25,955 nt of DNA. It comes from JAZMZS01 sp045586105. Lineage in GTDB: Bacteria > Bacillota > Clostridia > Oscillospirales > CAG-272. A model generated the notes under the pieces. It made no database searches, was not told the origin of the DNA, and was given only the letters and a program-made list of their open reading frames with translations. Both the position numbers and the translations under genes were made by a program. The DNA lies in assembly GCA_045586105.1 (NCBI GenBank), contig JAZMZS010000224.1, positions 1 to 25,955 on the forward strand, read 5' to 3'. Below are positions 16,180 to 24,007 of the stretch, one piece after another. Within the stretch, counting starts at the first letter, position 1. Every line of letters starts with the position of its first letter.

Positions 16180-18501
16180 TTAAAGCTCAAATTCTCTCAA
16201 AACTCCGTCAATCGCCTCGAGCGCGTCATTTGCAGAGAGCCTGTCCGCGGCGTACGCCTCGCGCAAAAGCGGAGGCGGCACGTGCTCGTCGTATTTGTCA
16301 TAGGAGGGTGCTTCAGCCGAGCCGACAAGCGAGCGCGCGTCCATGCCGTTCTTCATGAGATCCTCGCGGATGAGCTCGACAAGCTCCCGAGCCCCGCCTC
16401 TCTCGAGCTTGAAGCGGATATATTCGCAGCCTTGGTATTCTATGCCGCTGATGCCGAACACCTCCGCGTTTTTCGCAAGATACCTGCGTATGGCGCGGAA
16501 GCCTCTCGTTCCCGTCCACGGGAAGAGGCACCAGCTGTAGCCTCCGAGGTGTACGAGAGAATAGTTTTGCATATCAGCGTGTCTCGCAAGCGCCCTTGCC
16601 TCGGAGAGGCGCGCTGCGGCGTTAGGCTTGAGGTAGGGATATACGGTATCCTCTTCGAGGAGCACCGAGCGCATCTTCTGCGAGATCCTCTTGTGTATCT
16701 CGCCGTAGTCCCCGGGCCATGACACCTCCATTTTCCCCTCCACGCTCTTGACGTAGACGAGGCGTCTTTGAGTATCAAGCTCTATTACCTCCCACACTCT
16801 GCCCGCAAGAGCGAATCTGTCACCGGCAGGGGGAGGGGTGGTTATCGTTCCTATCTCGTCAGAGCCGCATCTGACGGTAAAATCCTCGCTGTCGGCAAAG
16901 ACCGCGTAAAACTTGAAGCTGTTGGTCAGCCTCTCACCGAAAAGTCCGACGATAAGGCCTCCGTCCTCGGTCATCTCTATAGCGTCGCTTCTTATCATCG
17001 AGATCAGAAGCTGTCTGTAGCTCTCTCGCGGCATTTTCGAAAACGCGGGAAAAGAGAGCACCCTCTCGGCAAGCTGCTTGGGCGTTTGCTCGCCCGTGGA
17101 CATAAGAACGCTGAGCGTTTGCTGGAAGGCAAGCGAAAAGGGCAGCTTTTTTACCGACGGAGGCTCGATAAAGCGCTCCTCGATATAAAGCTGGATTATC
17201 GCTATCGCACGAAGAAGCTCCCACGGGATAAGGTCGGGAAGCGGGGTGTTCGGCAAAGGCTCCTCCTCCCTGAACACCATCATCATCTCGGGCGGTGCAC
17301 CTCTTCTTCCGCTTCGTCCGAGCCTCTGCAGAAAGTTCGAGACGCTGTTCGGCGAGCCTACCTGAGCCACGCGCTCGAGCTTGCCGATATCTATTCCCAG
17401 CTCCATCGTAACTGTGGCGCAGGTGACCGCCGCAATATCATCGCGCTTCATGGTAAGCTCCGCCTCCTCGCGGAGCGCGGCGCTGATATTTCCGTGGTGT
17501 ATATAAAACAGATCCTCATCCCCGCGCGCTCTGCATATCTGCCTCATTGTAGCGGTGACGTACTCGGTCTCTTCGCGCGAATTTGAAAATACGAGCGCAC
17601 GCCTGCCGTACACGCAGTCGTACAGATACTCGTAGCCCGCGTCGAGCATCACCCTGCCCTCTTCCGAGCGTGCTTCGGTCTCTTCCGCTTCGGGATGAGC
17701 ATCCGAGCTCACCTCAAAAGTATCCTCAGGTGCGCCGTCCGCGCCGTCCGCGTCCGCTTGTTTCGGTCGCTTTCTTTCGGCGGACGAGTCGGTGGCAAAG
17801 AAATGCTCCAGCCCCAGACGCCATCTGATCTTTTCTCTCGGAAGCTCGGGAGCTGCCGTTTCTCTGCCGCTTCCCGCTCCGAGCCACTCTGCCGCGAGGC
17901 GCACGTCGCCGACCGTGGCGCTCAGACCTATCCTGCGCGGGTGGTATCCGATCTTTTCGGCTATCCTGCAAAGCTGGCAAATTATCTGGTTGCCTCTGTC
18001 GGAGCCTGTCAGGGTATGTATCTCGTCGATTATTACGTAGCGCAGCCCTCCGAACAGCCTCGGGATATCGTTGGAGCGGTTTATCAGCATGCTCTCAAGC
18101 GATTCGGGAGTTATCTGCAAAATACCGCTCGGGGTCTTTAAGAGCTTTTCCTTATGTGACAATCCGACGTCGCCGTGCCAATGGTACACGGGCATGCCCG
18201 CCTCCCTGAGCAGTCCCTCCATTCGCGAAAACTGATCGTTTATCAGCGACTTGAGCGGTGCTATATACAGCACCGCAACGCTCGCGGGAGGATCTCGGTA
18301 AACGTCCGAGAGCACGGGAAAAAACGCAGCTTCCGTCTTTCCCGACGCCGTAGCGGAGGTGAGCAGCAGATTAGCGTCGCTCTCAAAGATCACCTTTGCC
18401 GCGGCTAATTGCACGTGCCTCAGCTCCTGCCAGCCGTGCGTAAATATATATTCCTTGATAAATTCGGGGAATCTCCCGAATATTACGTCAGCCTCGCTCA
18501 T
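16180..18501 (-). CDS. Lhr-like superfamily-2 DEAD/DEAH-box helicase of the TerB/BrxD-type cassette
   Basis: 773 residues. Helicase motifs in order: TSATASGKT (48-56, Walker A), PLKSLINDQ (82-90), TPESLE (131-136), DEIH (159-162), SAT (194-196), ALVFSNSREET (302-312), TMELGIDIG (365-373) and QRLGRSGRRG (392-401). The ~370-residue C-terminal part resembles the Lhr winged-helix/accessory region. It predicts ATP-driven DNA or DNA:RNA unwinding in the cytoplasm. An acidic, low-complexity insert (about 238-282) separates the two RecA domains. AAAGGAG lies 6 bases before the ATG. It begins 20 bp after the BrxD-like ATPase. Helicases of this type pair with BrxD-like ATPases in BREX-related and TerB-associated loci. 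Confidence 0.9.
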   Translation of the reverse strand: MSEADVIFGRFPEFIKEYIFTHGWQELRHVQLAAAKVIFESDANLLLTSATASGKTEAAFFPVLSDVYRDPPASVAVLYIAPLKSLINDQFSRMEGLLREAGMPVYHWHGDVGLSHKEKLLKTPSGILQITPESLESMLINRSNDIPRLFGGLRYVIIDEIHTLTGSDRGNQIICQLCRIAEKIGYHPRRIGLSATVGDVRLAAEWLGAGSGRETAAPELPREKIRWRLGLEHFFATDSSAERKRPKQADADGADGAPEDTFEVSSDAHPEAEETEARSEEGRVMLDAGYEYLYDCVYGRRALVFSNSREETEYVTATMRQICRARGDEDLFYIHHGNISAALREEAELTMKRDDIAAVTCATVTMELGIDIGKLERVAQVGSPNSVSNFLQRLGRSGRRGAPPEMMMVFREEEPLPNTPLPDLIPWELLRAIAIIQLYIEERFIEPPSVKKLPFSLAFQQTLSVLMSTGEQTPKQLAERVLSFPAFSKMPRESYRQLLISMIRSDAIEMTEDGGLIVGLFGERLTNSFKFYAVFADSEDFTVRCGSDEIGTITTPPPAGDRFALAGRVWEVIELDTQRRLVYVKSVEGKMEVSWPGDYGEIHKRISQKMRSVLLEEDTVYPYLKPNAAARLSEARALARHADMQNYSLVHLGGYSWCLFPWTGTRGFRAIRRYLAKNAEVFGISGIEYQGCEYIRFKLERGGARELVELIREDLMKNGMDARSLVGSAEAPSYDKYDEHVPPPLLREAYAADRLSANDALEAIDGVLREFEL

Positions 18502-18521
18502 CGGCTTCTCCTTTGTTTCGT

Positions 18522-19910
18522 TTATATCTCAATATCCTCAAGCGAAGGAAGTCCGCGTCTGCGCTCGGGGGCGCTTATGACATCCTCCGCCTCCTGCTCG
18601 GAGCGTTCGACCTTTGCCCGCGCCGTATCCGCTCCTCCCGTCATCAGACGGACAGGGTCGAGAGAAGGATCCTCCCGCTTGGCGTCAAGCAAAAACAGAA
18701 GGTCGCGTATCATCTCTCTCGGGGTCATCAGCTCATCAGCTCCCGCACGGCTGTTGCATGCGCGGTAGAATATCTCGAGCTGCTCAGAGCTTAGCACCTC
18801 TGCATCGGGATAAAGCTGTGAATAAAGCCCGCTTACTCGTAAGAGAAGGGCAAACATCTCATCGTCGGACAGTCTGCGAAGACGTATCACGGGACCGCTG
18901 ACGCTCCCTATCTCCGCCGTGGCAAAGCGGCTGTCGCAAAGGCGCGAGCGAAGCGCCTCATAGCCAAACAGCCCGCGCCTCGGGTCCTCGAGAAACTGCG
19001 GCGTTCCGCAAAACAGCATCATCAGCCCCTCCGCTCTGGCGCTGAGGGTGTCGTTGAACATAGAAAGTATCTTCTCGTAATTGTTCTCGCGCGAGATGCG
19101 GTTGGTTATCTTGTAAAGATTTACGCATTCGTCAAGCATCACGCAAAGCCCCTTATAGCCGCAGACACGTACGTACACCGCCCACAGCTTGATAAAATCG
19201 TACCAGTTATCGTCATCGGGCACCGTGCTCACGCAAAAGCCGAGCGTGCGCTTTGCCTCGCTCTTGGTCGAATATTCGCCCCTCAGCCATCTCAGACACG
19301 CGGCACAGAGCGCATCGTCCTCCTCGAGCACCGCCGTGAGGTAGTGTGTGAGCACCTCGCAGAAATCAAATCCGCCCACCGACATTCTCAGCGGCGATAG
19401 CTGCTCCCTGATAACGCCCGCGACCGCATCGGCGTAGCCCGAGTCCTCCGTTCTTACGCCTCTTGCAAGCGCTGCTTCTCTCGCCAGAGAAAGCTGGCGC
19501 TCGACGAGTGCTCCGACAGCTCCCCCGTCGGGAGAGGCCTTTGTCGAGGTGTTTCTGATAAGCTCTCTGTAGGTGGCAAGACCGCTTCCGCCGCTTCCGT
19601 AAAGGCGTCTTTCGGGAGAAAGATCCGCATCCATGCACACAAAGCCCTGCTCGCAGGCATAGCCTCTGATAAGCTGCAAAAGAAAGCTTTTTCCGCTTCC
19701 GTACCTGCCGATAAGGAAGCGCATCGCGCTTCCGCCCTCGGAGACGACGGAAAGATCCGACACAAGCGCTCCTATCTCGCGCTGTCTGCCTATTGCGATA
19801 TAGGGGGCGCCCGTTCTCGGAACCACCCCGCTCGCAAGAGAAACTATCACCGAGTTCAGTATCCTTCTCGGTATTCTGTGTGAAGTACGGTTATTTATAT
19901 TCTGAGCCAT
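18522..19910 (-). CDS. BrxD-like P-loop ATPase (DUF2791 type)
   Basis: 462 residues. The N-terminus (RRILNSVIVSLASGVVPRTG, then YIAIGRQREI) and the P-loop GRYGSGKS at 68-75 fit the DUF2791/'BREX system ATP-binding' family. Walker B is LCVMLDE (D260, E261), followed by NLYKITNRISRENNYEKIL and a sensor-like FCGTP. The protein is AAA/STAND-like and cytosolic. Its ATG lies inside the TerB-domain gene (16-bp overlap), with GAGG 7 bases upstream, so the two are translationally coupled. The C-terminal ~60 residues are charged and probably flexible. BrxD is known from BREX loci, but no PglX, PglZ, BrxA, BrxB or BrxC is present here, so BREX membership is not claimed. Confidence 0.88.
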   Translation of the reverse strand: MAQNINNRTSHRIPRRILNSVIVSLASGVVPRTGAPYIAIGRQREIGALVSDLSVVSEGGSAMRFLIGRYGSGKSFLLQLIRGYACEQGFVCMDADLSPERRLYGSGGSGLATYRELIRNTSTKASPDGGAVGALVERQLSLAREAALARGVRTEDSGYADAVAGVIREQLSPLRMSVGGFDFCEVLTHYLTAVLEEDDALCAACLRWLRGEYSTKSEAKRTLGFCVSTVPDDDNWYDFIKLWAVYVRVCGYKGLCVMLDECVNLYKITNRISRENNYEKILSMFNDTLSARAEGLMMLFCGTPQFLEDPRRGLFGYEALRSRLCDSRFATAEIGSVSGPVIRLRRLSDDEMFALLLRVSGLYSQLYPDAEVLSSEQLEIFYRACNSRAGADELMTPREMIRDLLFLLDAKREDPSLDPVRLMTGGADTARAKVERSEQEAEDVISAPERRRGLPSLEDIEI

Positions 19911-21562
19911 TGTTTTACCTCACTCTCGTAATCCTCGAGTATATAATACTCATCAAAGACGCATTCTATAAGTATATCACCCATGATATCGAGTGCCGTC
20001 TCGTTTATTGTTGCACATACGTCCGACAAAAATGCACCGCGCCTCGCCGCTCGGCTCTTTGCCTCGGAGGTCTTGTTCTCCGCTATAAGCGTCAGCACCT
20101 CGATGCAAAGCTCATCAAGCGCTCCGCAGGTCTCGGGTATCCACCCTTCGCCTCCTGTCGGCGCGGATGGAAAAAAGGGCGCATCCGTACAGCTCTGCGG
20201 CTCTTCGAGGATGCTCTCAAAAGCCCCCTCGCCGCTCGGCTCCGAGGCGCCTTCGGCGGGCTCGTCCCCGTCAAACGCTTCTCCCATAAGCTCCGCGGTG
20301 GCCCATGACCGTGCCTCGATGTCAGCCGCTCTGCCAAGCTCAAGTCCGCTGACCGGGCTTTCGTACAGCTCCATATATCCTGCCCCGGCATCCCTCTCTC
20401 CGCGGCTTGCTTCGCCTCGGCAGAAGCGGTCTCCGAAGTGCTCGGCATAATATTCGTCTATACTTTCCCTCATCTCAGCAGGCAGTCCCGTGACGGAGAG
20501 GCGTGAGCGCACTCCGAGAACCGAGCGGAGCTTGTTTTCCGCATATTTGACGGCAAGCGTAGCCTCTGCCCTCAGCTCGCCCGATCGGTAGAGGGGAATA
20601 TATTCGATCTCTATTGCTCTTCTCGCGCTTGAAGTACAGAGAGCGCCTGCATATGCATCCCTGCGCACGGATGAGCTTTGAGTGCCTTCGGCAGTCACGG
20701 CAAGTCCGCCTGTGCTCTTCTCGACCGCACGCGCGGCAGCCGATGGAATATGAAGGTCGAACAGCGCCTTGTTATCTCCCGAGTAGTACTTGCTTTTTCT
20801 GTAAGAGTATCCCGAGCCTCCTATCACGACCGCGCGGGAAATGCTGTCGCTGCCCTGCCCGAGCGATCCGAGGTAGAATTCCCTGAGCGGAACGCTCTGT
20901 ATCAGCTCGTCGATATACTCAACCTCCGCATAGGGAAAGCTCACCCTGTGGATCAGGCAGTAATCGCACACCCACCCGGGCATGCATCTGTCGAGCTGGG
21001 AATATTCTTTTCTGTACGCTCCCCACAGCGAGCACAGCTCCTGTACTATTTTTTCGGGGTGCTTGGGGTTGTGAAAATTCAAAAGCTCATAAACGTAGAG
21101 AAGAACGTATGCATAGTCGGTCTGCATATATTCTCTTCGTCTGCAGCCCGACCTCCAGTAAAGATACCACGACATTCTCTTCGGAGAAAGCTGGGAATAC
21201 TGCGGAACGTAAGAGAAAAACGGCACTCTCTCGGCGCTCTTCACGGTAAGGCGCAGATATTTATGCATGGTATTCTCAAAATCCTCGTAATACCTGATGG
21301 GGCTTCGGCGCCTGTAGATCCTTACCTTGGTAATAAGCGGATTATCGGGGGTATATTCGAACAAAAGCTTCTCCCCGCTCTCCTCCTGCAAGGAAAAGCC
21401 GCCGAGATCGAGCTTCAGCCCGCCCGAGCTGTTCCCGGAGGCTTCGCTTCCGTCGGAAATATCGACTCCGCTCACGTCAAAGCGTACAGGCGCACTGTGT
21501 CTTTCCCTTTTGGGTATCAGCTTTTCAATGTCCCAGAAATCATCATGCTCCGTGTGCTTCAT
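19895..21562 (-). CDS. TerB_N/TerB_C-domain protein, first gene of the ATPase-helicase cassette
   Basis: 555 residues from the ATG at 21560-21562, with AGGAGG 7 bases upstream; the longer GTG frame at 21613 falls inside the promoter and is rejected. A disordered N-terminus (1-70) leads to a TerB_N-type domain (about 75-225: VPFFSYVPQYSQLSPKRMSW, YLYWRSGCRRREYMQTDYAY, LLYVYELLNF). The middle is variable and acidic. The last ~65 residues match TerB_C (DIMGDILIECVFDEYYILED). Proteins of this build occur with a P-loop ATPase and a helicase, and comparative genomics of Ter-linked systems predicted a DNA-processing role. No TerC, TerD or TerE genes are in the window, so tellurite resistance is not implied. 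The biochemical role is unknown. Confidence 0.87.
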   Translation of the reverse strand: MKHTEHDDFWDIEKLIPKRERHSAPVRFDVSGVDISDGSEASGNSSGGLKLDLGGFSLQEESGEKLLFEYTPDNPLITKVRIYRRRSPIRYYEDFENTMHKYLRLTVKSAERVPFFSYVPQYSQLSPKRMSWYLYWRSGCRRREYMQTDYAYVLLYVYELLNFHNPKHPEKIVQELCSLWGAYRKEYSQLDRCMPGWVCDYCLIHRVSFPYAEVEYIDELIQSVPLREFYLGSLGQGSDSISRAVVIGGSGYSYRKSKYYSGDNKALFDLHIPSAAARAVEKSTGGLAVTAEGTQSSSVRRDAYAGALCTSSARRAIEIEYIPLYRSGELRAEATLAVKYAENKLRSVLGVRSRLSVTGLPAEMRESIDEYYAEHFGDRFCRGEASRGERDAGAGYMELYESPVSGLELGRAADIEARSWATAELMGEAFDGDEPAEGASEPSGEGAFESILEEPQSCTDAPFFPSAPTGGEGWIPETCGALDELCIEVLTLIAENKTSEAKSRAARRGAFLSDVCATINETALDIMGDILIECVFDEYYILEDYESEVKQWLRI

Positions 21563-21603
21563 CTCTCCGCCTCCTTCCGCTATTGCGCGATCCTTATCAT
21601 AAC

Positions 21604-21632
21604 ATTTTACCACCGTATATATCGTTTGTCAA
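21604..21632 (-). promoter_or_regulatory. Near-consensus sigma-A promoter of the TerB cassette
   Basis: Minus strand: TTGACA (21627-21632), 17-base spacer, TAAAAT (21604-21609). The leader before the TerB-domain ATG would be about 35 nt. The strength of this promoter suggests constitutive or repressor-controlled expression. Confidence 0.85.
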
Positions 21633-21653
21633 TCACGGCAGAAGCTGTTTTAT

Positions 21654-21669
21654 GTAAAAACTTTTTTAC
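21654..21669. promoter_or_regulatory. Short palindrome between divergent promoters
   Basis: GTAAAAA (21654-21660) and TTTTTAC (21663-21669) are perfect inverted arms around a 2-base loop. They lie 22 bp behind the TerB-cassette -35 and 47 bp before the plus-strand -35. It could be an operator; chance in AT-rich DNA is equally possible. Confidence 0.3.
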
Positions 21670-21715
21670 GCAGGATCATTGTCATTCATTACACCATAAA
21701 TAATTCTCCGAAGTC

Positions 21716-21744
21716 TTGACAATCAAGCGTAAATATAATATAAT
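21716..21744 (+). promoter_or_regulatory. Consensus sigma-A promoter of the Wzz-like gene
   Basis: TTGACA (21716-21721), 17-base spacer, TATAAT (21739-21744): a perfect match in both hexamers and spacing. The predicted start is near 21751, leaving a leader of about 90 nt. Confidence 0.9.
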
Positions 21745-21750
21745 AGTTTG

Positions 21751-21790
21751 AAGTGTGTTTTAACACGCTTGATACCGGCATCAGCCGGTA
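21751..21790 (+). promoter_or_regulatory. Two adjacent stem-loops at the 5' end of the Wzz-like leader
   Basis: Stem-loop 1 is AAGTGTG (21751-21757) with CACGCTT (21764-21770), containing one G-U pair. Stem-loop 2 is TACCGGC (21773-21779) with GCCGGTA (21784-21790) and the tetraloop ATCA. They start right at the expected transcription start. No T-run follows, so they more likely stabilise the 5' end or act as a cis-regulatory leader than terminate. No known riboswitch core was recognised. Confidence 0.55.
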
Positions 21791-21841
21791 CTGTACTCTT
21801 GAATTCAAAACACCAAAAAACGAAAGCTCGGGATCATAGAT

Positions 21842-22747
21842 ATGAACAAACAAAACGATACCATAACGCTGCAAACGCTGTTTATGCTTTTATACAAGAA
21901 GATCGTGCCTATTCTGCTCTGTACCGTTATCTGTGCGCTGGGAACGATGCTGTTCTGCGCGCTCTTCGTTCCTCAGCAATATACGGCAACAGTCTCGATC
22001 ATAGTAGACAACCGCGCCTATGAGGAGAATCCGTCCGAGGAGCCCTCGCATGTAAAGAGTACAAGCGATATTACCGCATCAAGAATGCTCGCCGATACTT
22101 ATATTGCCATATTCCGCACCTCCGCATTCCTCGAGCAGGTCTGCGACAGAGTAAATGATTCGAGCGATATCATCGACAGCGGAAAAACCGATCCTATCGA
22201 CGGCAAGCAGCTCGATCTGATGCTTGACATGAAGGCTGTAAACGATACAGAGGTACTGCAGATAAACGCATCAACGAAATACCCCCAGCTGTCTGTTGAT
22301 ATCTGCTATGCCATAGTTGAGGAAGCGGAGATCGTGCTTCGCAAAACGATGAACACCTTTACCGTAAACTCCGTAGAGGGGGATAACATTCTTATTCCTA
22401 CCATACCCTCATCTCCCGGATTATTCAGCAGAGCCAAGCTCGGTGCTCTTGTCGGCTTTATCGGAAGCTGTGCGGTAATTGTCGGTGCATATCTGCTCAA
22501 AAAGCAGTTCGGCGATTTCTTCAGCTCTCTCAGAAGCCAATCGGGCAAGGAAGATGCTCAGCCCTACAAGACCGCTCAGGCGCCTCAGTACGCACCCGCA
22601 GCACAGGCAAATTATTATAATGCGGGCAGCAACGCTCAGTTCAGCGTAAGCTATGCAGACCAGAACCCGCTCTCCGGCAATGACCAGCAGCTCAGAATAC
22701 GCAGAAACGCAAAGTCCGGCAGACAGTCCCCCGCGCAAAAGCAGTAA
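21842..22747 (+). CDS. Wzz/YveK-like polysaccharide chain-length or capsule-type membrane protein
   Basis: 301 residues. The N-terminus LQTLFMLLYKKIVPILLC leads into membrane helix 1 (about 21-43), then FVPQQYTATVSIIVDNRAY, a common Wzz motif, and a mostly helical outside domain. A Pro-rich PTIPSSPG (186-193) precedes helix 2 (about 199-219), the layout of Wzz/CapA co-polymerases that set the length of surface polysaccharides. The cytoplasmic tail (about 220-301) is rich in Gln, Ala, Tyr and Asn and ends basic; a BY-kinase domain is absent and no kinase or glycosyltransferase gene is adjacent. The start has only a weak site (CGGGA) 8 bases upstream, so leader structure may matter. Partner genes, if any, are elsewhere. 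Confidence 0.8.
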   Translation: MNKQNDTITLQTLFMLLYKKIVPILLCTVICALGTMLFCALFVPQQYTATVSIIVDNRAYEENPSEEPSHVKSTSDITASRMLADTYIAIFRTSAFLEQVCDRVNDSSDIIDSGKTDPIDGKQLDLMLDMKAVNDTEVLQINASTKYPQLSVDICYAIVEEAEIVLRKTMNTFTVNSVEGDNILIPTIPSSPGLFSRAKLGALVGFIGSCAVIVGAYLLKKQFGDFFSSLRSQSGKEDAQPYKTAQAPQYAPAAQANYYNAGSNAQFSVSYADQNPLSGNDQQLRIRRNAKSGRQSPAQKQ

Positions 22748-22806
22748 TCTAATATTCAGGCATCCCGACACCCACACACAAGCAGAGCAATCACAGAGGA
22801 AATACA

Positions 22807-23934
22807 ATGACGCTCACGTTGACAGCCACCTGTCTCTTCGGCCTGGAAAAGCAGCTGGGTGAGGAGATAGAAGCTCTCGGATATAAAAAAACAGAAACTA
22901 TAGACGGCAGGGTCAGCTTTCTCTCGGATATCGGAGGGATAGCAAGATGCAATATCAATCTCAGGCTTGCCGAGCGCATATACATCCAGCTCGGCAAATT
23001 CCGCGCATCGAATTTCGGCGAGCTCTTCGACGGGGTAAAGGCGCTTGCGTGGGAGGATTGGATCGGCAGATCGGATGCTTTTCCCGTTAAGGGTCATTCG
23101 ATCAAGAGCAAGCTTTTCTCGGTACCCGACTGTCAGAAGATAATCAAAAAAGCAATAGCACAGCGCCTCGAGGAGGAATACGGTCTTACCTGGTTCCCCG
23201 AGAATGGCGTAAAATATCAGGTAGAGTTTTTCTTGCTCAAGGACACCGCTACCCTGATGATAGAAACGAGCGGAGCTCCGCTGCACAAGAGAGGCTACCG
23301 CACAGAGGCAAACGCCGCCCCTCTCAGGGAAACTCTGGCAGCGGCGATGGTCATGACCTCGCGCCCGAGAGACAACGTTCTTCTCTGGGATCCGTTTGCA
23401 GGCTCGGGCACGATAGCCATAGAAGCGGCACTGCAAATGACAAACACAGCCCCCGGGCTCTATCGGCGCTTCTCCTCGGAGGCGTTCCCTCAAATACCCG
23501 AAAGGGTATGGATGGCAGAGCGTGAGGCTGCAAGGTCAAGGATCCGCAAGACCGAGTTCAAGGCATTCGCATCGGATATTGATGACAGCTGCATCAGAAT
23601 AGCACAGGCAAATGCACAGAGGGCAGGCGTGTCTGACACGGTGCAGATCTTCAAATATGATGCAAGGGCTATAAGAAAGCCTGCGGATCTGCGCGGTACT
23701 ATAGTCACAAATCCCCCATACGGTGAGCGTCTCTTGACGATGCCCGAGGTGGAGGTGCTCTACCGCGAGATAGGAGAAACGTTCCGTGCTCTCTCTCCCT
23801 GGCAGATATACGTGCTCAGCTCGGCAACCAACTTCGAGCGCTTGTACGGCAAGCGCGCCGACAAGGTAAAAAAGCTCTATAACGGCATGATCCCCTGCTT
23901 TCTGTATCAGTACTTCAAGCAGGATAAAAGATAA
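22807..23934 (+). CDS. rlmL: THUMP-domain class I SAM-dependent RNA methyltransferase (RlmL/YpsC-like)
   Basis: 375 residues, the length of the single-methyltransferase YpsC type rather than the fused RlmKL of enterics. An N-terminal ferredoxin-like/THUMP part (about 1-160: LFGLEKQLGEEIEALGY, KSKLFSVPDCQKIIKKAI) is followed by the methyltransferase: LHKRGYR, PLRETLAAA, motif I DPFAGSGTIAIEAA (195-208) and the catalytic motif IV NPPYGERL (302-309). The predicted product is N2-methylguanosine in 23S rRNA near G2445; other guanines are possible. AGAGGAAA lies just before the ATG. It is 59 bp behind the Wzz-like gene with no terminator between, so it is probably co-transcribed, though functionally unrelated. 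Confidence 0.92.
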   Translation: MTLTLTATCLFGLEKQLGEEIEALGYKKTETIDGRVSFLSDIGGIARCNINLRLAERIYIQLGKFRASNFGELFDGVKALAWEDWIGRSDAFPVKGHSIKSKLFSVPDCQKIIKKAIAQRLEEEYGLTWFPENGVKYQVEFFLLKDTATLMIETSGAPLHKRGYRTEANAAPLRETLAAAMVMTSRPRDNVLLWDPFAGSGTIAIEAALQMTNTAPGLYRRFSSEAFPQIPERVWMAEREAARSRIRKTEFKAFASDIDDSCIRIAQANAQRAGVSDTVQIFKYDARAIRKPADLRGTIVTNPPYGERLLTMPEVEVLYREIGETFRALSPWQIYVLSSATNFERLYGKRADKVKKLYNGMIPCFLYQYFKQDKR

Positions 23935-23945
23935 AAAATTCCCCT

Positions 23946-23987
23946 AAGAGTATAAATGCACAACATCGGCGTTTATACTCTTTTTTT
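23946..23987 (+). terminator. Rho-independent terminator after the RNA methyltransferase gene
   Basis: A perfect 11-bp stem AAGAGTATAAA (23946-23956) and TTTATACTCTT (23972-23982) with a 15-base loop is followed directly by more T residues (T7 in all). It starts 11 bases after the stop codon and ends about 20 bases before the next gene. Confidence 0.9.
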
Positions 23988-24007
23988 CGAAAAGGCAGGT
24001 GAAACAA

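Noticed and set aside
16180..19910. Complete BREX system
   Set aside because: Only a BrxD-like ATPase and a helicase are present; PglX, PglZ, BrxA, BrxB and BrxC are all missing, and a TerB-domain protein takes the first place.
19895..21562. Tellurite-resistance operon
   Set aside because: Only TerB-type N- and C-terminal domains are seen; no TerC, TerD, TerE or TerZ gene is in the window, and the partners are an ATPase and a helicase.
21563..21613. Upstream GTG start for the TerB-domain gene
   Set aside because: It lies inside the -10 region of the near-consensus promoter, while the ATG at 21562 has AGGAGG at ideal spacing.
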